A DNA stretch of 60,664 bases from assembly GCA_944325505.1 (NCBI GenBank), contig CALVAJ010000012.1, positions 1 through 60,664 on the forward strand. The letters run 5' to 3'. Of the stretch, positions 44,545 through 54,243 are shown in pieces (the stretch's first letter is position 1; every line of letters begins with the position of its first letter). Origin of the DNA: an uncultured Bacteroidales bacterium (GTDB taxonomy: Bacteria > Bacteroidota > Bacteroidia > Bacteroidales > UBA932). The position numbers and the translations under genes were made by a program. Under the pieces are notes generated by a model. That model was not told the DNA's origin. It worked only from the letters and a program-made list of their open reading frames with translations, and did no database searches.

Positions 44545-45240
44545 ATGGAGAACCTTATACATAACGTGCCGTTTATGCTGGCGCTGACCCTCGGGTCATA
44601 CCTTCTCGGCGTATGGGTCAAGAAGAAGTCGGGGCTGTCACTGCTCCATCCGTTCCTTATATGCATTCCGGTGATAGCCGCCGTACTTAAATTCACAGGA
44701 ACATCCGTACAGTTTTATATAGGAGCGAATAAAATGATAGATTTCCTCCTTGGCCCCAGCGTAGTATCGCTCGGACTTCTGATGTACGACCACCTTGAAA
44801 CCATCAGGAAGCATCTGCTCTCAATCCTGGCATCGGTCTTTACCGGGAGTCTTGTCGGGGTGGGCAGCGTGTATTTCCTGTGCAGGTTTTTCGGACTTGA
44901 CGATTTGTTCGTAAGATCCATGGAAGCCAAGTCGGTCACTACCCCGATTGCCATGGACATCACGGCCTCTCTCGGCGGCGATGTGTCGCTTGCAGCAGTG
45001 ACCGTTATCCTGTGCGGATTTATCGGGACCGTATTCGGACCTCTGATAATCAGGATGTTCCATATTGAAACCCCTGTTGCCAAGGGACTGGCGCTGGGAT
45101 GCAGCTCGCATGGCCTGGGCACTTCCAAGGCGATAGAACTCGGTGCCGTAGAGGGCGCTGTCAGCGGACTGGCGATCGCCCTGATGGGAATAATGACCGC
45201 AGTTGCCGTTCCGCTGTTCAATATGATATTCCCGATTTAA
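44545..45240 (+). CDS. lrgB: LrgB/CidB family membrane protein
   Basis: Inner-membrane partner of LrgA, 231 residues from the ATG at 44545 (MENLIHNVPFMLALTLGSY). It has about six to seven helices and the family motifs LLGPSVVSLGLLMYDH, SVTTPIAMDI and GCSSHGLGTSKA. It follows lrgA by 8 bases. Read-through of the frame upstream is an artefact of overlap with lrgA. Confidence 0.92.
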   Translation: MENLIHNVPFMLALTLGSYLLGVWVKKKSGLSLLHPFLICIPVIAAVLKFTGTSVQFYIGANKMIDFLLGPSVVSLGLLMYDHLETIRKHLLSILASVFTGSLVGVGSVYFLCRFFGLDDLFVRSMEAKSVTTPIAMDITASLGGDVSLAAVTVILCGFIGTVFGPLIIRMFHIETPVAKGLALGCSSHGLGTSKAIELGAVEGAVSGLAIALMGIMTAVAVPLFNMIFPI

Positions 45241-45308
45241 TTCCTACCTTTAGGCGCATTTTGCGCAATTCCGGCCCTGCCCGGGCCGCAGCATTTTATT
45301 TAAGGAAT

Positions 45309-46622
45309 ATGGATAATGCAGAAAATATCGGACGGAGCCGCATGCTCCCTCCCCTTCCGGAGAGGATGAGGCCTCATGACCTTGACGGGTATGCGGGGCA
45401 GAAACACCTTGTGGGCCCCGGAGGCGTCATAAGGAACATGATAGAGACAGGCAATCTTACTTCTTTCATTCTGTGGGGACCGCCGGGAGTGGGCAAGACT
45501 ACGCTGGCCAGGATAGTGTCCCGAAGCATGCACAGGGAATTCTTTACGCTTTCAGCCGTAAGTGCCGGGGTCAGGGAGGTCAGGGAAGTGATTGAAAAGG
45601 CCCGGTCAGGGTCGGTATTTTCTTCCGGAGCGGCGCCTGTACTTTTCATAGATGAAATCCACAGGTTCAACAAGTCGCAGCAGGATGCCCTTCTCGGTGC
45701 GGTGGAGGACGGAACGGTAGTCCTTATCGGAGCCACTACCGAAAACCCGTCATTCGAGGTCAATTCCCCGCTGCTCTCCCGCTGTCAGGTGTTTGTGCTG
45801 AAAAGCCTGGAGGCGGCCGATCTTCAGGAGCTGCTTGAAAAGGCAGTAAAGACCGATGTGCTCCTTAAGAATATGGATATCAGGGTACAGGAAACCGAAG
45901 CCCTGTTCCGCTACAGCGGAGGGGACGCCAGGAAACTGCTCAATATACTTGAAATCGTAACAGGTTCCTCTCCTGCCGGTAAGCCGGTTATAATAGACAA
46001 TACTTCGGTTACTTCCTGCATACAGGAAAACATGGCCATATATGACAAGGGCGGAGAGATGCACTATGACATTATATCCGCTTTCATCAAGAGCATAAGG
46101 GGATCTGACCCAAATGCCGCCGTGTATTATCTCGGGCGCATGCTCGTCGGCGGCGAGGACCCGCTTTTCATCGCCAGGCGGCTTTGCATTCTGGCAGCCG
46201 AGGACATCGGACTTGCCAACCCCAATGCGCTCCTGCTGGCCAATTCATGTTTTCAGATTGTCCATAACATAGGCATGCCGGAAGCAAGGATTCCGCTGTC
46301 GGAAACTGCCATATATCTGGCCTGTTCGCAGAAAAGCAATTCGGCGTACATGGCCATCAACAACGCTATGGACATGGCTTCAAAGACGCAGACTTCACAG
46401 GTGCCCCTGTATCTGCGCAACGCACCGACAAAACTCATGGAAGAACTCGGATATGCCGACGGGTATAAATATGCGCATGACTATCCGGGACATTTCGCCG
46501 AGCTGGAATTCATGCCTTCCGATCTGGCGGGGACCAGATTCTACGAACCTGCCGACAACAGGAAAGAGGCCGAGATGCGCGCCCGCCTTTCTGCCCTGTG
46601 GAAAAAGAAATACGGGTATTGA
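45309..46622 (+). CDS. rarA: Replication-associated recombination protein A (RarA/MgsA)
   Basis: AAA+ ATPase of 437 residues from the ATG at 45309 (MDNAENIGRSRMLPPLPERMRP); the open frame continues upstream into lrgB but this start is the one that matches RarA. Walker A is WGPPGVGKTTLARI, Walker B is LFIDEIHRFNKSQQDALL, and sensor 1 is IGATTENPSFEVN. The C-terminal MgsA domain includes DPLFIARRLCILAAEDIGLANP. RarA handles stalled replication forks. Confidence 0.94.
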   Translation: MDNAENIGRSRMLPPLPERMRPHDLDGYAGQKHLVGPGGVIRNMIETGNLTSFILWGPPGVGKTTLARIVSRSMHREFFTLSAVSAGVREVREVIEKARSGSVFSSGAAPVLFIDEIHRFNKSQQDALLGAVEDGTVVLIGATTENPSFEVNSPLLSRCQVFVLKSLEAADLQELLEKAVKTDVLLKNMDIRVQETEALFRYSGGDARKLLNILEIVTGSSPAGKPVIIDNTSVTSCIQENMAIYDKGGEMHYDIISAFIKSIRGSDPNAAVYYLGRMLVGGEDPLFIARRLCILAAEDIGLANPNALLLANSCFQIVHNIGMPEARIPLSETAIYLACSQKSNSAYMAINNAMDMASKTQTSQVPLYLRNAPTKLMEELGYADGYKYAHDYPGHFAELEFMPSDLAGTRFYEPADNRKEAEMRARLSALWKKKYGY

Positions 46623-46630
46623 TTAATGCG

Positions 46631-48817
46631 TCAGAACGGATAGCCGACTCCGAAATGTACTGCATATCCGTCCCGTCGCAGCCATTCACCGGGTCTCAGC
46701 CAAGGGGAACTGCGTGCCGGGTCATGCAGTTTCATACCCATATCGATACGCAGCAGAAGGAAGTTCAGGTCGAGACGCAGTCCCACCCCCCAGTTCATTG
46801 CGATGCTGCGTCCGAAATTTTTCCATGTCAGCATGGAAAGCTCGCTCTGCTGAGTGCCGATGTTGTTTCGCAGTGTCCATACGTTGCCGGCGTCAGCGAA
46901 CACTGCTCCTTCGAATTTCCAGCCCAGATGGAACCTGTATTCTATATTGGCCTCCAGTTTCATGTCTCCGGTCTGGTTCGGAATGACGAAAGAACTGTCC
47001 ATGGGAGCGATGCCCGGGCCGACAGTCCTTGCCTGCCATCCTCTGAGGCTGTTTGCTCCGCCTGAATAGAAATGCTTTTCGAACGGAAGCGCATTGGAGT
47101 TGCCATATGCACGTCCTGCCCCTGCCAGGAATCTGGCGGCGAGCGCCTGCCCGCCGTTCCTGCCGAACCTCCATGTCTTCCCTATCTGGAATTCAGCCCT
47201 TACATACTGTGAAAACGGTGTGTTCCATATCATTCCGGACCCGTTGCCGTCTTTCTCCATGAGAGGCTTGAAGGCACTGAGCAGGTTTCCGGCAATGTCG
47301 AACTGCAGCCTTGTATAGAAGAAAGATGTCTTCGGTATCACCTCCGCATTAGTAGTATAATAAAGGTTGCCGCCGAGTCCCAGGTCGAAGTGGTCCTGAT
47401 ATGCATTTTTCATGAAAGGATCGCTTTCGAGACTTTTGAAGAATTTCGGATCAAGGTTGAAAAGCCGGACTATGTTCAGCTGGAGAGGATAGAACTGGTA
47501 ATAGAATTTCGGTCCGACGGAACCGTTGATAATCAAAGAAGTGGAGATTATGTTCCTTGTGTATTCCGGCCTGTTCTGGTAATTGTAGGACAGGTTGATT
47601 TCAGTTCTCGGGATAGCGCCTTTGAACAGCCTGTAAGGCAGGAACAGGAATTTCGGGAAACTTATTCCCGCGGAGACTCCGAATTCATTGGACCGCACGT
47701 CATCGTTGAATTTGAACTGGAAGTTTCCCATGAAACTCAGGTTGAGCCACTCTCCGCCACGGAAAATATTCTTGTGATAGTAGGAAATCTGGGGAGATAT
47801 GCCGAAAAGGCCGGTGGAGTTGGACGAGGCTTCAAGGTTCAGCTTGACTCCCTGAAGTTTCGACTGGGTAAGGTTTATGCTGCAGTCGACGATATTGGTA
47901 TCGGCCTGGTTCATTTCGATGTTGACGCTGCTGAACACATTCAGGGATGAAAGCCTGGAGTATGTACTGTTTACATTCCGTTCGCTGTACAGGCTTCCCG
48001 GAATTATGGTATTGAGGTTGGTAAGGATGCTTTCCCTTATTTTCAGGCTTTTCGGGTACGTAAAACTGACATCCCCTATGCGGAATCTGTTCAGCGGGCG
48101 TGCATCCTGCGGCGTTTCATTTCTTGTATAGTTGCGGATGCTCATCTCCAGATTTGCGGAGTCCGGATGGAAAAGGGTATCGGCTTCAAAGAAATAATAG
48201 TTCTTGGAAAATCCGTAGAAGCCTTTGTCCCTCAAATATTTGCTTGACCTTTCACTTTCAGCGTCCAGAGCCGCCTCGGAAAGCCAGTCGCCAGGCCTGA
48301 CTGTCACTGAGGCCGTATCTTTCAGGAATTCTTCGCGGATTTCCCCCTCCGGAAGGACAAATCCGATGTCCTTGATGACGAATCTCTTGCCTAAAGTCAC
48401 GATGTAGTTTACCTTCACGCGGCGTTTCTTTACATGGATTTCGCTTTTTACATCGGAATTGTAATATCCGAGATACTCCAGATGGCTGCTGATATTCTCT
48501 ATTGAACTTTCGACAAGGTCCGGATCATAGACTACCGGAGCAACCCCTATTTTCTGTACGAACCTGTCCCAGCCTCCTCCTTTGCCGTTGGTCCAGTTAT
48601 ATACGTTAAGGAACGGATTCCATCCGAAGAATGTCGAATTGGGCCGCTGCTTTATATACGGTTCGATGCTGCGGGAGCTGAACCTGCTGTCATTGGTGAC
48701 TTCGAGCGTATTTTTCTGCAGCCTGTACTCTCCGTCCTGAAGAACACGTGTAGTGCTGCACGAAAACAATACTGCGGCAGCTCCTATTGAACATATTAGA
48801 CGGATTACTCTTCCCAT
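46631..48817 (-). CDS. BamA/TamA-family outer-membrane protein with lipoprotein signal (TamL type)
   Basis: Omp85-family protein of 728 residues. The N-terminus (VIRLICSIGAAAVLFSCSTTRVL) is a lipoprotein signal with a lipobox Cys, as in the Bacteroidetes TamA variant called TamL. POTRA-type repeats lie around residues 40-320, and a C-terminal barrel ends with WGVGLRLDLNFLLLRIDMG and GYAVHFGVGYPF. It helps assemble outer-membrane proteins or transport lipids with TamB, which is not adjacent. Its promoter is at 48837-48866. Confidence 0.9.
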   Translation of the reverse strand: MGRVIRLICSIGAAAVLFSCSTTRVLQDGEYRLQKNTLEVTNDSRFSSRSIEPYIKQRPNSTFFGWNPFLNVYNWTNGKGGGWDRFVQKIGVAPVVYDPDLVESSIENISSHLEYLGYYNSDVKSEIHVKKRRVKVNYIVTLGKRFVIKDIGFVLPEGEIREEFLKDTASVTVRPGDWLSEAALDAESERSSKYLRDKGFYGFSKNYYFFEADTLFHPDSANLEMSIRNYTRNETPQDARPLNRFRIGDVSFTYPKSLKIRESILTNLNTIIPGSLYSERNVNSTYSRLSSLNVFSSVNIEMNQADTNIVDCSINLTQSKLQGVKLNLEASSNSTGLFGISPQISYYHKNIFRGGEWLNLSFMGNFQFKFNDDVRSNEFGVSAGISFPKFLFLPYRLFKGAIPRTEINLSYNYQNRPEYTRNIISTSLIINGSVGPKFYYQFYPLQLNIVRLFNLDPKFFKSLESDPFMKNAYQDHFDLGLGGNLYYTTNAEVIPKTSFFYTRLQFDIAGNLLSAFKPLMEKDGNGSGMIWNTPFSQYVRAEFQIGKTWRFGRNGGQALAARFLAGAGRAYGNSNALPFEKHFYSGGANSLRGWQARTVGPGIAPMDSSFVIPNQTGDMKLEANIEYRFHLGWKFEGAVFADAGNVWTLRNNIGTQQSELSMLTWKNFGRSIAMNWGVGLRLDLNFLLLRIDMGMKLHDPARSSPWLRPGEWLRRDGYAVHFGVGYPF

Positions 48818-48836
48818 TCCTGTCAGGCATATCCTG

Positions 48837-48866
48837 CAAATTTATCTCAATTAACTCACATTCCAA
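48837..48866 (-). promoter_or_regulatory. Promoter of the TamL-type gene
   Basis: On the minus strand TTG (48864-48866) is followed after 19 bases by TAAATTTG (48837-48844), 20 bases before the start codon. Confidence 0.7.
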
Positions 48867-48989
48867 CATTTTTTATGTCAAATATTAGAAAAGATAGATT
48901 TAAGTGATATATTTGCACGGCGATTATGCATATCCGGCCTGGCCGGATGTCAAGTTTTTGTTTAATGTAACTAAATTACTTCGGTACAG

Positions 48990-50384
48990 ATGAAGAACAA
49001 GTACATTGATCTGATTGACCAGACTTTCGAGTTCCCGCAGGATGAGTTCAGAGTAGAAGACGGGGAACTCTACTTTCATGACATTAACATGATGGATATC
49101 ATCAACCAGTACGGCACACCTCTGAAGATAACATATCTCCCGAAAATCTCCTCTCAGATACAGCGTGCAAAAAGGATGTTCAATGTAGCCATGGCCAAGG
49201 CCGACTATAAAGGCAAATACCACTACTGCTACTGTACCAAGAGTTCGCATTTCGAGTTCATTCTCAGGGAAGCGCTCAAGAATGATATCCATATCGAGAC
49301 TTCATCCGCATTCGACCTGAACCTTATAGAAGCACTTGAAGCCGAAGGCGCAGTCAACAAGGACCTTTACATAGTATGCAACGGGTTCAAGAAGCCTGCT
49401 TACATCGAGAATATCGCCAATTTCGCCAATTCCGGCTGGCACAATATCATTCCTGTCCTGGACAACATGCATGAATTCATGGACCTGGACGCCCTGATAA
49501 AGGTGCCTACCAACCTCGGCATACGCATCGCCTCGGAAGAGGAGCCGAATTTCGAGTTCTATACTTCCCGTCTGGGCATCCGGTACAGCGACATACTTCC
49601 TTTCTATGAGAATCTCATAAGCAAGAGCGACAAGTTCCGTCTGAAGATGCTGCATTTCTTCATAAATACGGGAATCAGGGATACCGCCTACTATTGGAAC
49701 GAACTTTCCAAGTGTGTCAGCGTGTACTGCGACCTGAAGATGATCTGTCCCGAACTCGATTCCCTGAACATAGGAGGAGGGTTCCCGATCAAGAATTCAC
49801 TTGCAATGGACTTCGACTATGAGTACATGGCCGAGGAAATCATTTCCCAGATAAAGACCATGTGCAATGCCCGGGGAGTGGCCGAGCCGAACATCTTCAC
49901 GGAGTTCGGAAGCTTCACTGTCGGGGAATCCGGAGCGACTATCTTCCAGATTCTCGACATCAAGCAGCAGAACGACAGGGAGCGCTGGTACATGATAGAC
50001 AATTCCTTCATGACCACCCTGCCGGACACCTGGGGAATCAAGCAGCGCTTTATCCTGCTCCCGATAAACAAATGGAACGAGAAATACCAGAGGGTCTTCC
50101 TCGGCGGCCTTACATGCGACAGCCAGGACTACTATAACGCAGACTCGCACGCAAATGCAATCTTCCTTCCCATAATGGAAGACCGCGAAGACCCGCTTTA
50201 CATAGGCTTTTTCCATACAGGGGCATATCAGGAGTCCATTTCCGGCTATGGCGGCATACAGCACTGCCTTCAGCCTGCTCCGAAGCATATCATCATAGAC
50301 AAGGACGAGAACGGGGACTACAGCACCAAGCTGTTCAGCAAGGAGCAGACCTATAAGTCCATGCTGAAGATATTGGGTTACTGA
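48990..50384 (+). CDS. speA: Arginine decarboxylase, short fold-III type
   Basis: PLP-dependent decarboxylase of the alanine-racemase fold, 464 residues. The PLP lysine is K84 in YHYCYCTKSSHF; HIETSSAFDLNL, LNIGGGFPIK and the C-terminal catalytic Cys region GGLTCDSQDYYN are visible. Bacteroidetes annotate this short form as arginine decarboxylase for polyamine synthesis; a carboxynorspermidine or other diamine decarboxylase cannot be fully excluded. A -7 box TATATTTG lies at 48908-48915. It is followed 1 base on by a TrmH-family gene. Confidence 0.85.
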   Translation: MKNKYIDLIDQTFEFPQDEFRVEDGELYFHDINMMDIINQYGTPLKITYLPKISSQIQRAKRMFNVAMAKADYKGKYHYCYCTKSSHFEFILREALKNDIHIETSSAFDLNLIEALEAEGAVNKDLYIVCNGFKKPAYIENIANFANSGWHNIIPVLDNMHEFMDLDALIKVPTNLGIRIASEEEPNFEFYTSRLGIRYSDILPFYENLISKSDKFRLKMLHFFINTGIRDTAYYWNELSKCVSVYCDLKMICPELDSLNIGGGFPIKNSLAMDFDYEYMAEEIISQIKTMCNARGVAEPNIFTEFGSFTVGESGATIFQILDIKQQNDRERWYMIDNSFMTTLPDTWGIKQRFILLPINKWNEKYQRVFLGGLTCDSQDYYNADSHANAIFLPIMEDREDPLYIGFFHTGAYQESISGYGGIQHCLQPAPKHIIIDKDENGDYSTKLFSKEQTYKSMLKILGY

Positions 50385-50385
50385 T

Positions 50386-51192
50386 ATGTCCGGAATATCA
50401 AACAGTGAAATAAAAAGAGTCAGATCCCTGTCCATGAAGAAATTCAGGGACCAGGAGGGACTTTTCACGGTCGAAGGGGAAAAGATGGTTTCAGAAGCAC
50501 TGGAATCATCTTTTCATGTCGAAAAGGTATACAGGGCGGACGAAATCGGACAGGAGACCATGTCCCGCATCTCTGCCCTGTCCTCCCCTTCTCCGGTGCT
50601 TGCCCTCGTGCGTAAGCCGGCAGGACTTATGCTGGACGGTACCGGAGAGATTCTCCCGGCCCTTGTCCCGGGGAATTCCGCGGAAAAGAAACATGACGGC
50701 ACCGTCACTTCCGGCCAAAATTCAGGGCTGTTCCTGGCACTCGACACCATCCGCGACCCTGGCAACCTCGGCACGATCCTGCGTATTGCCGACTGGTTCG
50801 GTATAGACGCGGTTTTCGCATCTTATGACACTGTAGATGTATTCAACCCGAAAGTGGTCCAGGCGACTATGGGGGCTATCTTCAGGGTGCGGTTCCACTA
50901 TGCCGATATTACGTCACTTGCAAAAAACGCCCTTGACGCAGGAGGCCATGTCTACGGTACTTTCCTGGACGGAGATGGCATATACGGCAAGGATCTTGAT
51001 TGCGGGTCCTGCTCCCCTTCGGTCATCGTCATCGGCAACGAATCCAACGGCATATCCCCCGGGGTAGCGGCACTTGTTTCCGACCGTCTTTTCATACCTC
51101 CCTATCCTTCCGATTTCCCCGGGTCAGAGTCACTCAACGCTGCCGTCGCAACGGCCATCACCGTAGCCGAGTTCAGAAGACGGTGCATTTGA
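50386..51192 (+). CDS. TrmH/SpoU family RNA methyltransferase
   Basis: SPOUT-class RNA 2'-O-methyltransferase, 268 residues. The N-terminal substrate domain is KRVRSLSMKKFRDQEGLFTVEGEK. SPOUT motifs are LDTIRDPGNLGTILRIADWFG, VIVIGNESNGISP and IPPYPSDFPGSESLNAAVATAI. The RNA target is unknown. It starts 1 base after the decarboxylase stop and is translationally linked to it. Confidence 0.9.
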   Translation: MSGISNSEIKRVRSLSMKKFRDQEGLFTVEGEKMVSEALESSFHVEKVYRADEIGQETMSRISALSSPSPVLALVRKPAGLMLDGTGEILPALVPGNSAEKKHDGTVTSGQNSGLFLALDTIRDPGNLGTILRIADWFGIDAVFASYDTVDVFNPKVVQATMGAIFRVRFHYADITSLAKNALDAGGHVYGTFLDGDGIYGKDLDCGSCSPSVIVIGNESNGISPGVAALVSDRLFIPPYPSDFPGSESLNAAVATAITVAEFRRRCI

Positions 51193-51258
51193 AGTGCTTC
51201 CGTACCGACAACCGGAATTTCTGAGTATCTTTGATGCCGGATTGATTGTTACCGCATT

Positions 51259-54240
51259 ATGAATACTATAGAGCCAGTAAACCTGAAAGAACTGCAGGAA
51301 ACCGATTACCAGTCTCTCATAACCCACAGAATCAGGCGTATCCTGATGATATGCAGCAATTACGATGCATTCATCCTGGAGGAGGACGGACAGATAGAGT
51401 CCCGTATCTACGAAGAATACATAGAGCTGAACCTGAGCAACCCTCCGAAGTTCATCTGGGCGCAGTCTTCCGAAAAGGCATATGATATCATACAGAATGA
51501 CAATGATATAGACATGATCATTTGTATGTACAATGCAGGTGACTCGGGAGTATTCTCCCTTGCATCCAGACTCAAGGGACAGGGCAGCAGGATACCTTTT
51601 GTCCTTCTGACGCATTTCTCCAAGGAAATCTACCGCAGGCTGATGCATCAGGACATGTCAGTGATAGACTACGTGTTCAGCTGGCATGGCAATGCCGACC
51701 TTATCGTAGCTATAGTCAAACTGCTTGAAGACATGCTCAATGCAGAGAACGACATACGTAAGGTCGGAGTACAGGCAATCCTGCTGGTGGAGGACTCCGT
51801 GCGCTATTACTCTACATATCTTCCTGAGCTCTACAGGCTTATCCTCAAACAGAGTGCGGAATTCCTGAAAGAGACCCTGAATGAGCAGCAGAGGAAGTAC
51901 AGGAAGCGTTCGAGGCCTAAAATCCTTTTGGCGACAAACTACGACGATGCCGTCAGCTATTACGAAAAATACAAGGAAAACCTTCTGGGCGTAATATCTG
52001 ACATAGGCTTCGTAATGCATAAGAACGACAGGCCGCAGGAGGAGAAACTCGATGCAGGACTTGACCTGGCGAGGATGATCAAGGCTGACGACCCTACCAT
52101 GCCGGTGCTTCTGCAGTCTTCTCAGGAGAGTTTCGCGGAAGAGGCGGCACGCATAGGCGCCGGATTCCTGAGGAAATACTCCAAGACACTGATAATACAG
52201 CTCGCAGAATATATCAAGGATGAATTCTGTTTCGGCGATTTCGTCTTCCGTGACCAAAACAGAGTGGAATACGGGCGTGCAGCCAACCTGAAAGACCTCG
52301 AAAAGTGCATCCGGGCCATCCCTGACGATGTCCTGCTTTACAACACTTCAAGAAACATGCTCTCGAAGTGGTTCTATGCAAGAGGCCTTTTCACTCTGGC
52401 CGGCAGGTTCAAGAAGGTGCAGGACAGCCATTTCCAGAATATGGAGCAGCTGCGGCAGTACGTTTCACAGGAAATCCACGACTACCATGCACTGACAGGA
52501 CGCGGCATCATTGCGCATTTCGACAAGGACACGTATGAGAAATACATCTGGTTCGCCAGGGCGGGAGAAGGTTCCCTCGGAGGCAAAGCCAGAGGTCTCG
52601 CATTCCTTAACAGCCTGATACTGAAATATAAGCTGAATGAAAAATATCCTTCGATAAAAGTATCCATTCCGAGGACAATGGTGATAGCCACCGATTATTT
52701 CGAGGAGTTCATAATAGAAAACGGGCTGCAGTATGTAATCGATTCGGAAGTCTCCGACGATGACATTCTGTCGGAATTCGTGGCCTCCAGGCTGCCCGAA
52801 TCCTTGGTGGAGGAGCTGCGTGTTTTCGTCTCTACCGTGACCTCACCGCTGGCCGTAAGGTCGAGTTCCAAACTGGAAGACAGCAACTACCAGCCTTTCG
52901 CCGGAGTATACACCACATACATGATTCCTCTTACCGACAACAGGGATCAGATGCTCCGTCTCCTTGGAAAGGCCATCAAGAGCGTTTATGCTTCGGTATA
53001 TTTCAGCGGAAGCAGGACATATATCCAGACTACCGGAAACCTTCTCAGCGAGGAGAAAATGGGTGTTATAGTCCAGAGCATCTGCGGTACGCAGCATGAC
53101 GGATACTATTATCCGATGCTCTCCGGTGTGGCAAGGTCCGTGAACTACTATCCTATCGGCAGCGAGAAAAAGGAGGACGGGATCGTGAACCTGGCTTTCG
53201 GACTGGGCAAGACGGTGGTGGACGGAGGCCATACTCTCCGGTTCGATCCAAAATATCCCAAGAAGATCCTCCAGCTCTCGGACATATCCCTGGCCTTGAG
53301 GGACACGCAGAAAGAGATGTACGTACTCGATCTGCGTCCGGGCTCGTTCAAGACATCCAGGGATGACGGAATCAATCTGATAAAACTGCCTGTCGCGGAT
53401 GCTCTCAAGAGTTTCGGATATCCTGAACTGGTCGCTTCTACCTTCAGCACCGCTGACCGCAGGATAGTTCCCGGCATCACGGCACAGGGGGCAAGGATCA
53501 TCTCATTCGACGCCATACTCAAATACGGCAAGTTCCCTCTGGCAAAACTCCTTGAAGAACTCATGGAAATCTGCAGGAGAGAGCTTATGTGCGATATAGA
53601 ACTGGAATTTGCCGCGGACGTCATTCCTGAGTTCGAGGGCAACGCCATAGTCCTTAAACTGCTGCAGGTGCGTCCGGCGGGAGTATACGATGAGGATTCG
53701 GACATGACTTACGGGCAGGTTGAAGATGAAATAAAGGAAGTCCTTCTGACTTCGGAAAATGCCCTGGGGTCCGGCAGCATATCCGGTATGAACTACATAC
53801 TGTTTGTCGATCCGGCGGGATTCGACAGTTCGTATACCGGACAGATGGCGAAAGAAATCTCGGAAATGAACACTTATATCAAGGAGCAGGGAGGAAACTG
53901 TCTGCTTATCGGACCGGGCCGGTGGGGGTCTTCTGATCCGTGGCTCGGTATTCCCGTAGTCTGGAGCGATATTTCCGAGGCCAGGATGATAGTGGAATGC
54001 GGTATCCCGGGCTACCAGATAGAGCCGAGCCAGGGAACCCATTTCTTCCAGAACATCACTTCTCTCGGAGTGGGCTATCTGACTGTAAATACCGTAACCG
54101 GCAGAGGGATGATAGATACCGGAAAAATATCGTCGATGGAATGCATAAAGGAAAGCAAGTTCGTAAAGCTGTACAGGACACCTTCCGAACTTGCTGCATA
54201 TATCGACAGAGAGACTTCAAGAGCGATTGTCGGCCTGTAG
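51259..54240 (+). CDS. PEP-synthase-like ATP-grasp protein with receiver-like N-terminus
   Basis: A 993-residue multidomain protein. Residues about 25-165 look like a degenerate receiver domain (RRILMICSNYDAFIL; RIPFVLLTHFS). Residues about 172-330 look like a second one with phosphoacceptor-like D179, D248 and K306 (AILLVEDSVRYYS; LGVISDIGF; FLRKYSKT). The middle (about 430-810) is a pyruvate-phosphate dikinase-type ATP-grasp domain: GEGSLGGKARGLAFLNSL, PLAVRSSSKLEDSNYQPFAG, ends LQVRPAGVY. The phosphohistidine swivel and PEP/pyruvate barrel domains of true PEP synthase are absent; instead the last 130 residues hold a distinct domain (LIGPGRWGSSDPWLGIPVVW; PSQGTHFFQNITS). It is therefore not a normal PEP synthase; function unknown. 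Confidence 0.85.
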   Translation: MNTIEPVNLKELQETDYQSLITHRIRRILMICSNYDAFILEEDGQIESRIYEEYIELNLSNPPKFIWAQSSEKAYDIIQNDNDIDMIICMYNAGDSGVFSLASRLKGQGSRIPFVLLTHFSKEIYRRLMHQDMSVIDYVFSWHGNADLIVAIVKLLEDMLNAENDIRKVGVQAILLVEDSVRYYSTYLPELYRLILKQSAEFLKETLNEQQRKYRKRSRPKILLATNYDDAVSYYEKYKENLLGVISDIGFVMHKNDRPQEEKLDAGLDLARMIKADDPTMPVLLQSSQESFAEEAARIGAGFLRKYSKTLIIQLAEYIKDEFCFGDFVFRDQNRVEYGRAANLKDLEKCIRAIPDDVLLYNTSRNMLSKWFYARGLFTLAGRFKKVQDSHFQNMEQLRQYVSQEIHDYHALTGRGIIAHFDKDTYEKYIWFARAGEGSLGGKARGLAFLNSLILKYKLNEKYPSIKVSIPRTMVIATDYFEEFIIENGLQYVIDSEVSDDDILSEFVASRLPESLVEELRVFVSTVTSPLAVRSSSKLEDSNYQPFAGVYTTYMIPLTDNRDQMLRLLGKAIKSVYASVYFSGSRTYIQTTGNLLSEEKMGVIVQSICGTQHDGYYYPMLSGVARSVNYYPIGSEKKEDGIVNLAFGLGKTVVDGGHTLRFDPKYPKKILQLSDISLALRDTQKEMYVLDLRPGSFKTSRDDGINLIKLPVADALKSFGYPELVASTFSTADRRIVPGITAQGARIISFDAILKYGKFPLAKLLEELMEICRRELMCDIELEFAADVIPEFEGNAIVLKLLQVRPAGVYDEDSDMTYGQVEDEIKEVLLTSENALGSGSISGMNYILFVDPAGFDSSYTGQMAKEISEMNTYIKEQGGNCLLIGPGRWGSSDPWLGIPVVWSDISEARMIVECGIPGYQIEPSQGTHFFQNITSLGVGYLTVNTVTGRGMIDTGKISSMECIKESKFVKLYRTPSELAAYIDRETSRAIVGL

Positions 54241-54243
54241 CCC

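Noticed and set aside
45099-45308. Upstream start of rarA inside lrgB
   Set aside because: The first about 70 residues would overlap the end of lrgB in another frame and do not look like RarA; the ATG at 45309 fits the family.
51259-54240. Annotation as ordinary PEP synthase or pyruvate phosphate dikinase
   Set aside because: Only the ATP-binding domain is shared; the phosphohistidine and PEP/pyruvate domains are missing.
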